The notes under the pieces: generated by a model
Database searches by the model: none
What the model was told of the DNA's origin: nothing
What the model saw: the letters and a program-made list of their open reading frames with translations, nothing else
NCBI GenBank assembly: GCA_947479075.1
Contig: CANJZR010000219.1
Location: 1 to 6,694, forward strand
Source of the DNA: Planctomycetaceae bacterium
GTDB taxonomy: Bacteria > Planctomycetota > Planctomycetia > Planctomycetales > Planctomycetaceae
DNA length: 6,694 bases
Direction of reading: 5' to 3'
Program-made: the position numbers and the translations under genes
Shown here: positions 1 to 4,991 of the stretch, one piece after another
Numbering within the stretch: position 1 is the first letter of the stretch
Layout of the letters: every line of letters starts with the position of its first letter

Positions 1-1065
1 GTCGGCACCGTCTCGCTGCCCGAAGGCGACACCGAAGGAGCCCCCGTATGGGTCGGCAGCGAACTGGGGAACGATCATTCGGTCCGGCCGCGCGTCCTCC
101 ATACCGGCGACACCGTACAGATTATCGGTGAGGACATTTTCCAGACGAATACCGGATCGACCCGGGTCTACAAGATCGCACCGCCCTTGCGGGAGTTTCG
201 CTGGGTGAAGGGCGATTTCGTGGTCCCGGCAGATGAGAATCTGCAGCGAGAGGCCCTGAACGACCCGTTCTCGAATCCGTTCGGTCCGACCTCAGAGACA
301 GTCGCCGAGGCCGAGGCCGAGGCAGAAGAAATGCCCGCAGAGAAGAAGGCGGAAGTGGCCGTTCTCCCGCCTCCATCACGTGAGCCCAGTGCCAAAGCAG
401 CATCTCAGGACTCGAATGACCCCAAGGCGGCGCTGCGTGAGATTGATCGCCATTACTCGGAAATGGTTGAACGCGACCCGAAGGACTGGGATATCGAAGA
501 ACTGGCCCGCTCGTACGAGGGATTGGCAGTCACCGCTCCTCAGCTGGCGACGCCGATCCGGCAGCGGCTGGCGGCACTCGAAGACCGTCGCAAGATCCAC
601 GCTGAGTATCGTGCTTTTGCCCAGCTCTCTGCCCAGACGACACAGCGCGATCAGGAACTGGCCGCTCAAACTGTCTCCGCTTCGACCTCGACCACGGAAC
701 CTGCGACCGATTTCACACTCGGCGAACCGTCTCCTCTCGAAGTGACCGGCCAGGTGGCATCTGCCGGCCCGACGATTATGAATTCACCTCCACCTGCCTA
801 CGAATCGGTGGTTCCTTCACAGCCCGCTTCCGTGCGGCCTCAGCTGAATGGAGCAGGGATCGTACAACGACTTCCCAATGGACGGTTTGCCATCATGGCC
901 CCCGAAGGGCGACTGCTGGCAGTTCTCCAGGCCGACCGGTCAGTCCCATTGGATCGTTACGTTGGTCAGCCGATGGGTTTTGTCGGCGAACGCAGCTTTG
1001 ATCCTCGCATCGGCAGCGATCTGCTCGTGGTCAAGCAGATGATTCCGATCCAGCTCCAGAGATAG
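1..1065 (+). CDS. SH3-domain and coiled-coil protein, 5'-truncated by the window
   Basis: The frame is open from base 1 to the TAG at 1063-1065, giving 354 visible residues; the true start lies upstream. An internal TTG at 187 is not a credible start, because the residues before it continue the same domain. Visible residues about 1-77 look like a bacterial SH3-like beta-barrel, with alternating short strands and the segment REFRWVKGDFVVP at its end. Next comes a low-complexity acidic stretch (about 101-110, AEAEAEAEE) and a disordered Pro/Ser-rich part. A charged, probably helical region (about 141-223) contains DPKDWDIEELARSYEGL. A second Pro/Ser-rich linker leads to a C-terminal beta-rich domain (about 280-354) with GIVQRLPNGRFAIMAPEGRLLAVL. 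Bacterial SH3 domains often bind cell-wall peptides, so an envelope role is plausible. No enzyme motif is visible. The domain call is fair; the function is unknown. Confidence 0.8.
   Translation, partial: VGTVSLPEGDTEGAPVWVGSELGNDHSVRPRVLHTGDTVQIIGEDIFQTNTGSTRVYKIAPPLREFRWVKGDFVVPADENLQREALNDPFSNPFGPTSETVAEAEAEAEEMPAEKKAEVAVLPPPSREPSAKAASQDSNDPKAALREIDRHYSEMVERDPKDWDIEELARSYEGLAVTAPQLATPIRQRLAALEDRRKIHAEYRAFAQLSAQTTQRDQELAAQTVSASTSTTEPATDFTLGEPSPLEVTGQVASAGPTIMNSPPPAYESVVPSQPASVRPQLNGAGIVQRLPNGRFAIMAPEGRLLAVLQADRSVPLDRYVGQPMGFVGERSFDPRIGSDLLVVKQMIPIQLQR
304..327 (+). repeat. GCCGAG hexamer repeat inside the SH3-protein gene
   Basis: Three perfect tandem GCCGAG units (304-321) are followed by a degenerate fourth (GCAGAA). 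In frame they encode alternating Ala and Glu in the acidic linker. The unit length is a multiple of three, so slippage would change linker length without shifting the frame. Confidence 0.7.
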
Positions 1066-1089
1066 CTAGATGGCTATCGCCGAAGGCGA
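1061..1089 (+). terminator. hairpins at the 3' end of the SH3-protein gene
   Basis: GATAGC (1061-1066) pairs perfectly with GCTATC (1073-1078) around a 6-base loop, and the TAG stop (1063-1065) lies in the 5' arm. An alternative small hairpin overlaps it: TCGCC (1077-1081) with GGCGA (1085-1089) around a GAA triloop. No T-tract follows, so this is not a canonical intrinsic terminator. The position between two convergent genes fits a 3'-end element. Confidence 0.35.
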
Positions 1090-1127
1090 CACGCTGCGGT
1101 GAGCTCTGGCAGTGAATTGATCTTGGC

Positions 1128-1150
1128 CCCGCTGGTTACTTCTCAGCGGG
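1128..1150 (-). terminator. stem-loop enclosing the plsY stop codon
   Basis: CCCGCTG (1128-1134) and CAGCGGG (1144-1150) form a perfect 7-bp stem with a 9-base loop, and the plsY TAA (1136-1138, minus strand) lies inside that loop. No U-run follows on the minus strand and only a short TTT on the plus strand. It could serve the plsY transcript, the convergent transcript from the left, or both. The pairing is seen; terminator function is inferred. Confidence 0.4.
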
Positions 1151-1786
1151 CGTTTCCACTCGTAACGCTCTCTCTTCACCTCGCAGCAATCGTCGGATGT
1201 TGCTGGTGTGCCGGAGGACAATGAGCCCCGGGGCCGCGATGGCAAAGGCCGAAAGGCTCCATCCCTGGGCCGTAAATGGCGTCGGCCAGCTCATGTAGAG
1301 CACCGCAACGGTGAAAGAGCTCACTGCCAGAATAGATGCCAGTGAGACGATCCGCCGGGCCGCGAATACAGCGATAAAGACCAGGCAGGCGACGATGATC
1401 GCCTTCCAGGAGAGGACCGTCGCCACGCCCAGGGCGGTCGCGACACCTTTGCCTCCCTTGAACTTCAGCCAGACCGGAAAGGTGTGGCCGATGATCGCCA
1501 TTAGCCCACACAACACCATCTGGTGCGTGTGGGACTCACTGCTCATAGGGATCAGTTCAGGAATGTAGAGCGTCGGGAGCAATCCCTTCAGAGCGTCGAG
1601 CGCGAGCGCCACGCTTCCCCACCCCCAGCCCATGGTGCGGGCCACGTTCGTAGCTCCGACATTGCCGCTTCCATGCTGCCGCAGATCGATTCCCTTGCCG
1701 TATCTGGCCAGCAGCAGCGAACAGGGGATCGACCCCGCCAGGTACGCCGCCAGAGCCGAAATTCCATAATCGAGGGCAGGGCTCAT
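1136..1786 (-). CDS. plsY: glycerol-3-phosphate acyltransferase PlsY
   Basis: PlsY is an integral inner-membrane enzyme. It transfers the acyl group from acyl-phosphate (made by PlsX) to sn-glycerol-3-phosphate, giving lysophosphatidic acid, the first step of phospholipid synthesis. The 216-residue length is normal. The three family motifs are visible: AGSIP (17-21) with GSGNVGATN (39-47); GHTFPVWLKFKGGKGVAT (100-117); and HTSNIRRLLRGEE (193-205). DALKG (64-68) between them is also typical. Hydrophobic segments around 5-27, 55-75, 88-103, 118-145, 150-167 and 176-192 fit a multi-pass protein. The ATG at 1784-1786 overlaps the TGA of the upstream HAD gene as ATGA, so translation is probably coupled. 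A GGGAG Shine-Dalgarno-like run (1796-1800) lies 9 bases upstream. plsX is not in the window. Confidence 0.96.
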   Translation of the reverse strand: MSPALDYGISALAAYLAGSIPCSLLLARYGKGIDLRQHGSGNVGATNVARTMGWGWGSVALALDALKGLLPTLYIPELIPMSSESHTHQMVLCGLMAIIGHTFPVWLKFKGGKGVATALGVATVLSWKAIIVACLVFIAVFAARRIVSLASILAVSSFTVAVLYMSWPTPFTAQGWSLSAFAIAAPGLIVLRHTSNIRRLLRGEERALRVETPAEK

Positions 1787-2493
1787 CGTGCTGAACTCCC
1801 GGGTGGGGGCAGCAACTGGTCCAGCCGAGCGAGGAACAACTCGGGCGAAGAGAAGTCCTCATAGAGCTCATCGGGTTGTGATCGGGCCAGTTCGTCGACC
1901 GTGAACATCCCGGTCGCGACGGCGATCGCCCGGGCTCCAATGGCCCGGGCACACTTCACGTCGGAGGGAGTGTCACCAATCACACAGATCGCACTGGGAT
2001 CGACCTCACGTTCCAGATGGCGACACGCCTCTGCATACGCGACGCGAGCCACATCATCGCGGTCGTGATGATGGTCGCCATAACCTCCGTAAGCGAAATG
2101 CTGGTCGATCGCGTAGTGCTGGAGTTTGATCCGGGCGGCTTCGCGAAAGTTCCCCGTGAGCAGCCCCATCGAAACATCCGGACGGGTTGCGATGTGATTC
2201 AACAGCGTCTGAATTCCGGGCAGCACCGCGCCCTCCAGTTCCGCGAGAGTACTGCTCAGGTGGCGGAAGTAGACGGTTTGAAACTCCGCCCACTGCTGTT
2301 CATTCGGGGCGAGTTCGTGATACGTGAACAAGTCGTGCGTGATCGCCCGATCGGTTCGGCCCGCTGCGGGAATGTCTTCCCAAGGTTCTGGAACACCGAA
2401 AACATCGGTGAGCGCCCGTTCCATGGCCTTTTGTCCGGCTCCACCCGTTCGCAAGAGGGTTCCATCGATATCAAACAGGCAAATCGAACGCAT
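1783..2493 (-). CDS. HAD-superfamily hydrolase, phosphoglycolate-phosphatase-like
   Basis: This 236-residue protein is a predicted cytoplasmic Mg-dependent phosphatase. All HAD motifs can be placed. Motif I is FDIDGT at 7-12, with nucleophile Asp8 and acid/base Asp10. Motif II is LLTGN at 111-115, with Thr113. The motif III basic residue is probably Lys123 in ARIKLQHY. Motif IV is IGDTPSD at 172-178, with Asp174 and Asp178. A helical cap of the C1 type lies between motifs I and II (about 17-90). Size and motif spacing match Gph-type phosphatases, but the substrate cannot be read from sequence. The residues DHHHDRDD (140-147) form an unusual His/Asp-rich loop. The start is the ATG next to motif I; no clear Shine-Dalgarno is present. 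The gene is 73 bases downstream of the scramblase-like gene and overlaps plsY by 4 bases, so it probably shares an mRNA with plsY. Confidence 0.92.
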   Translation of the reverse strand: MRSICLFDIDGTLLRTGGAGQKAMERALTDVFGVPEPWEDIPAAGRTDRAITHDLFTYHELAPNEQQWAEFQTVYFRHLSSTLAELEGAVLPGIQTLLNHIATRPDVSMGLLTGNFREAARIKLQHYAIDQHFAYGGYGDHHHDRDDVARVAYAEACRHLEREVDPSAICVIGDTPSDVKCARAIGARAIAVATGMFTVDELARSQPDELYEDFSSPELFLARLDQLLPPPGSSAR

Positions 2494-2556
2494 GACGGGA
2501 AAGAATCCGGAAGGGGATGGCGAAAAATATGCAGGCCCGTGTCCCTCGAAACAGGA

Positions 2557-2576
2557 GGCAGAGGGGTTATTCTGCC
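2557..2576 (-). terminator. stem-loop enclosing the stop codon of the scramblase-like gene
   Basis: GGCAGA (2557-2562) and TCTGCC (2571-2576) pair perfectly over 6 bp with an 8-base loop, and the TAA (2567-2569, minus strand) lies in the loop. No U-tract follows directly. It may be a processing, stabilising or attenuating element between this gene and the HAD gene rather than a full terminator. An alternative CCCTC/GAGGG pairing overlaps it. The rest of the 73-base gap holds nothing I can name. Confidence 0.35.
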
Positions 2577-3154
2577 AGCACCATATCGATACACAGCACC
2601 GAGGCCAGAATCAGGATTCGCAGAGGATTGTCCGCCGGGACTTCCGGGGAAATCTGCAGCATGTAGTTGTCGGCCGACGTGAACAGCTCTTTGCTCAGGC
2701 CCGCCCATTTCTTCGACACCTTGGCCAGGCTGACCCCGTTGTGTTCAAAATTGAACTCCCAGGATGTCCACTTCCCCTTCAGCGTACACAGCTGTTCGTC
2801 GTTCGCTCCGAGGACGAAGAACGTCGCGGTCCAGGAAAATGCCTTCTGTTTAAAGCCTCCAACCCGGTCATCGTCTTCGTCGAGGACATCCACCTTCGAC
2901 ACAAAGAACGATGTCCCGCGTTTGACAGTCAGAACCACTTCCCCGTCGGGCGTCGTGACTTCGACATGAAACGGGGTGTGCCGCTTGTACTTGGTGAAGC
3001 GGAACATCTTCGTGAAGAAACCGAGCCTCGGCTCTCGACACAGAAGAATACATTCACCCGTCTCGGGATCGATGATGTCGTAGTTGTTCGATGACTTGAA
3101 CCAGCCAACCTGTTCTCGAACAAAGAACTGATTTTGGCTCAGAATGGGGTGCAT
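2567..3154 (-). CDS. LURP-one-related / scramblase-like (tubby-fold) protein
   Basis: This 195-residue protein looks like the LOR/phospholipid-scramblase superfamily, whose members fold as a 12-stranded barrel around one C-terminal hydrophobic helix. Seen here: an N-terminal FFVREQVGWFKSSNNYDIIDPETGE (10-34), then repeated short beta strands (for example 62-77 and 80-90). SKKWAGLSKELFTSADNYMLQI (147-168) matches the family pattern of a KW-G pair followed by an acidic FT-ADNY segment. A hydrophobic stretch (about 178-193, LRILILASVLCIDMVL) would be the buried helix rather than a transmembrane anchor. There is no signal peptide. Biochemical roles of bacterial members are poorly established, and lipid scrambling should not be assumed. 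The gene lies 58 bases downstream of the synthase homologue on the same strand. I see no strong Shine-Dalgarno (a weak TTAGGT lies upstream). Family assignment is good; function is unknown. Confidence 0.82.
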   Translation of the reverse strand: MHPILSQNQFFVREQVGWFKSSNNYDIIDPETGECILLCREPRLGFFTKMFRFTKYKRHTPFHVEVTTPDGEVVLTVKRGTSFFVSKVDVLDEDDDRVGGFKQKAFSWTATFFVLGANDEQLCTLKGKWTSWEFNFEHNGVSLAKVSKKWAGLSKELFTSADNYMLQISPEVPADNPLRILILASVLCIDMVLAE

Positions 3155-3198
3155 GCGCTGACCTAATTCCAGGGCAGAATTTTACCCAGTCATCTGCA

Positions 3199-3221
3199 GG
3201 TGCTTCGCGAGACTAAGCACC
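3199..3221 (-). terminator. stem-loop over the stop codon of the synthase homologue
   Basis: GGTGCTT (3199-3205) pairs perfectly with AAGCACC (3215-3221) over 7 bp with a 9-base loop. The TAG stop (3213-3215, minus strand) sits at the loop edge, with its T closing the stem. The following minus-strand bases contain no U-run. It lies between the synthase homologue and the scramblase-like gene, so it may set their relative expression. Confidence 0.35.
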
Positions 3222-4520
3222 CGATCCGACGATGGCTGCTGCCTGTCCACGGCGGGTGTAGGTCAGCTTGATGAAGTTGGTATTTGTGATCTTGCGCGGC
3301 TCGCCGTGGACGATGTCGAGCTTGCACTTCGGGTCAGGGGTCTGGCAGCCGAGAACCGGGTAGAGCAGGCCCGCATCGAGTGAGGCAAAAGTTGCCACCA
3401 GGTCGAGTGAACCACTGCTGGCACCGGCGTTCCCGTAATACCCCTTGAAGGCGGTGACAGGAATCTTCGATGCGTATTCCCCGAAGACCTCGTGAATCGC
3501 ATCCGCTTCGGCCTGATCACCCAGGCTGGAGCCCAGCCCCTGAGCATTGATGTGGCCAATGTCTCCGGGCTGCAAACCTGCAAACTTCAGGGCGTTACGG
3601 ATCACATTGACCAGAGCCTGCTTGTGCAGAGGTTTTCCGTCACTGTCGGTCACGCTGGACGAGGCACCGGCCAGAATCCGTCCGTAGACCTTTGCGCCGC
3701 GCGAAGCTGCATATTCGGGTGTTTCTACAATCAGTGTGGCCGCACCTTCGCCGACCACTTGTCCACCACGGCTGGCATCGAATGGCTTGCAGCTGAGTTC
3801 CGGGTGTTCGGGGTCGTAGCCGACCTGGTCCCACTGAATCGCATGGATGGATTTCGTAGGATGGATTCGCGTTCCGGTCGTGCCTACGATCATCGCGTCG
3901 GCAGATCCGCGGCGCAGCACGCTCAGTGCTTCGATCATCGCCACGTTTCCTGAGACCTCGTCCATGGTCAACGAGTTGCTTGGCCCCTGGGCATCGGCAT
4001 GAATCGCGATGTGGCAGGCGGGCATATTGGGCAGATACTTGAGCAGCCACAGCGGCTCCATCTTGGCCAGACCCGTCGAGCCCCATTCCATAAACTGGAA
4101 CTCGCCTTCCGGCGATTCGCAGGCCCGGCACGGATCAGACATGCCGTCCGGCATGAAGAACATCAGATTGGCCCCGAATTCCACGCCCAGGCGTCGGTGG
4201 TCAATATTCTCGAGATCGAGCCCGCTCTCATTCAGCGCCAAGGTCGCGGAGGCAGCGCCCATCGCGATCTCCCGGCACATGACCTTGATCCACTTTCGCT
4301 GTTCTTTCAGCCAGATCTTCTTGGCGGATTCTTCGGTGAACTCCTTGACCTCGCCTCCAATACCACCCGGTACGGCGATTCCTTCAAACAAGGAGACTTT
4401 GCTGATCCCAGAGCGTCCCGTTCGCAGGCTCTCAAGAAAGGCTGGCAGCCCAATTCCGATTGGACTTACCACGCCCAGACCTGTAACAACGCCGTAAGAG
4501 GCTTTCGATGGAGAACTCAT
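3213..4520 (-). CDS. beta-ketoacyl synthase homologue lacking all catalytic residues (chain-length-factor-like)
   Basis: This 435-residue protein has the full thiolase-fold layout of KAS II/FabF enzymes: VVTGLGVVSPIG (11-22) at the N-terminus, PFDASRGGQVVGEGAATLIVE (246-266) and RGAKVYGRI (274-282). The catalytic sites are altered. The nucleophilic Cys position reads HADAQGPSNSL (174-184), with Gln178. The first His position reads INAQGLGSSLGD (324-335), with Gln327. The second His position reads KGYYGNAGASSG (359-370), with Asn364; only Lys359 is kept. The His-Lys and Lys-His spacings (32 and 5 residues) equal those in E. coli FabF, so the alignment is firm. The usual GFGGTN loop near the C-terminus is replaced by FIKLTYTRRG (416-425). 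Gln for Cys is the hallmark of type II polyketide chain length factors, and LDIVHGEPR (401-409) also resembles that group. It is therefore probably not a condensing enzyme alone; it could be a partner subunit, a decarboxylase or an acyl-binding protein. Residues about 125-165 are unlike FabF and contain CRAC (131-134). A weak GAGG Shine-Dalgarno candidate (4534-4537) lies 13 bases before the ATG. Confidence 0.92.
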   Translation of the reverse strand: MSSPSKASYGVVTGLGVVSPIGIGLPAFLESLRTGRSGISKVSLFEGIAVPGGIGGEVKEFTEESAKKIWLKEQRKWIKVMCREIAMGAASATLALNESGLDLENIDHRRLGVEFGANLMFFMPDGMSDPCRACESPEGEFQFMEWGSTGLAKMEPLWLLKYLPNMPACHIAIHADAQGPSNSLTMDEVSGNVAMIEALSVLRRGSADAMIVGTTGTRIHPTKSIHAIQWDQVGYDPEHPELSCKPFDASRGGQVVGEGAATLIVETPEYAASRGAKVYGRILAGASSSVTDSDGKPLHKQALVNVIRNALKFAGLQPGDIGHINAQGLGSSLGDQAEADAIHEVFGEYASKIPVTAFKGYYGNAGASSGSLDLVATFASLDAGLLYPVLGCQTPDPKCKLDIVHGEPRKITNTNFIKLTYTRRGQAAAIVGSGA

Positions 4521-4625
4521 GTGACGAAGGAGACCTCGGGAGGATTCTGCAATACTCCGCCCGTGCGAACCTCTGTGGAAACAGAATTCGGCCCGGGGAA
4601 GTGACTCTGTGGGGGTACATCAGAG

Positions 4626-4654
4626 ATTGTAATGGATACTTTTGCAAGCGCGAA
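4626..4654 (-). promoter_or_regulatory. weak candidate promoter for the synthase homologue
   Basis: On the minus strand a TACAAT -10-like box (4626-4631) is preceded, after 17 bases, by TTCGCG (4649-4654), a poor -35. Transcription would start near 4619 and give a leader of about 100 bases. Promoter consensus in this group of bacteria is uncertain, so this is only a candidate. Confidence 0.22.
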
Positions 4655-4757
4655 TCGCGATGTCGGGGCTTCGTCGCTCTGTGCTAAATTCATGTCGGCA
4701 TTGATGTTCACTCAAATGACCCGCCTCTGCAGGCCTGCTTTCACGCGAACACTCAGG

Positions 4758-4793
4758 GATTCCGGGGGATTGGAGAGCGGGCAATCCCGGATC
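4758..4793. other. bulged stem-loop in the divergent intergenic region
   Basis: Outer GAT/ATC (4758-4760, 4791-4793), middle CCGG/CCGG (4762-4765, 4787-4790) and inner GATTG/CAATC (4768-4772, 4782-4786) give 12 pairs. They are interrupted by a one-base bulge and a two-base bulge and close on a 9-base loop. No U-tract follows on either strand, so an intrinsic terminator is unlikely. It could be a DNA operator with imperfect dyad symmetry or a structured leader RNA. Confidence 0.4.
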
Positions 4794-4865
4794 GCTGGTG
4801 CTTGTCAGCCATTTTGCAAAAAAAACATACCGGCATAGACGTACCTCTGTGAGCCCGTGGTTGTA

Positions 4866-4895
4866 TTGACCTTGGCTTGAATACTGGCCTAAATA
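4866..4895 (+). promoter_or_regulatory. weak candidate promoter for the lipoprotein gene
   Basis: TTGACC (4866-4871) is a good -35 match and is followed after 18 bases by TAAATA (4890-4895), a poor -10. It lies about 100 bases before the lipoprotein ATG, in the most AT-rich part of the leader. This is pattern-based and uncertain. Confidence 0.22.
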
Positions 4896-4980
4896 TTCCA
4901 CTCCCTCCTTGGCTCCTGCCAGACGGTTGCCGGTTCTCGGCTTCTGAACATCATCGCGGCCACATTCATTCCCCCTACCG

Positions 4981-4985
4981 AAGGA
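4981..4985 (+). promoter_or_regulatory. ribosome binding site of the lipoprotein gene
   Basis: AAGGA lies 6 bases before the ATG at 4992. It fixes this start, which also places the signal peptide and lipobox correctly. Confidence 0.7.
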
Positions 4986-4991
4986 CAGATT

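Larger units (their letters stand above)
4571..4851. repeat. four dispersed direct copies of CTCTGTG
   Basis: Exact CTCTGTG occurs at 4571-4577, 4605-4611, 4677-4683 and 4845-4851, all in the same orientation. By eye I found no other copy in the window. A given 7-mer is expected roughly 0.03 times on one strand in 470 bases, although this one was picked after looking. The first two copies extend to CTCTGTGG. They could be binding sites for a regulator of one or both divergent genes. Confidence 0.5.
4521..4991. other. divergent intergenic region without a convincing gene
   Basis: These 471 bases separate the minus-strand synthase homologue from the plus-strand lipoprotein gene and must hold both promoters. 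Short open frames exist on both strands, but none has a recognisable domain or good start context. The region contains four CTCTGTG copies, a bulged hairpin (4758-4793), an 8-base A-run (4818-4825) joined to the palindrome TTTTGCAAAA (4812-4821), and a second TTTTGCAA at 4640-4647. I see no tRNA or recognisable riboswitch. Confidence 0.7.

Noticed and set aside
2567..2624. C-terminal hydrophobic stretch of the scramblase-like protein as a transmembrane anchor
   Set aside because: In the LOR/scramblase fold a C-terminal hydrophobic helix is normally buried in the barrel. It is also short and ends in Asp and Glu, so I did not call a membrane protein.
2324..3094. Long plus-strand open frame (256 codons) opposite the HAD and scramblase-like genes
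   Set aside because: It spans the opposite strand of two genes with clear family motifs, has no recognisable domain and is a side effect of GC-rich codon usage. The same applies to the plus-strand frames at 2017-2682, 3492-3953 and 3999-4604.
3213..4520. Annotation as a standard active FabF / 3-oxoacyl-ACP synthase II
   Set aside because: The overall fold matches, but the nucleophilic Cys and both His residues are absent, so a working condensing enzyme on its own is unlikely.
4632..4838. Small plus-strand open frame of 68 codons in the intergenic region
   Set aside because: There is no convincing ribosome binding site, no domain and no coding-like pattern, and it runs through the hairpin and the A-tract. 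Minus-strand frames there (4517-4711, 4620-4901) are equally unconvincing.
4571..4851. CTCTGTG repeats as a CRISPR array
   Set aside because: The repeats are only 7 bases, the spacing is irregular and no cas gene is present.
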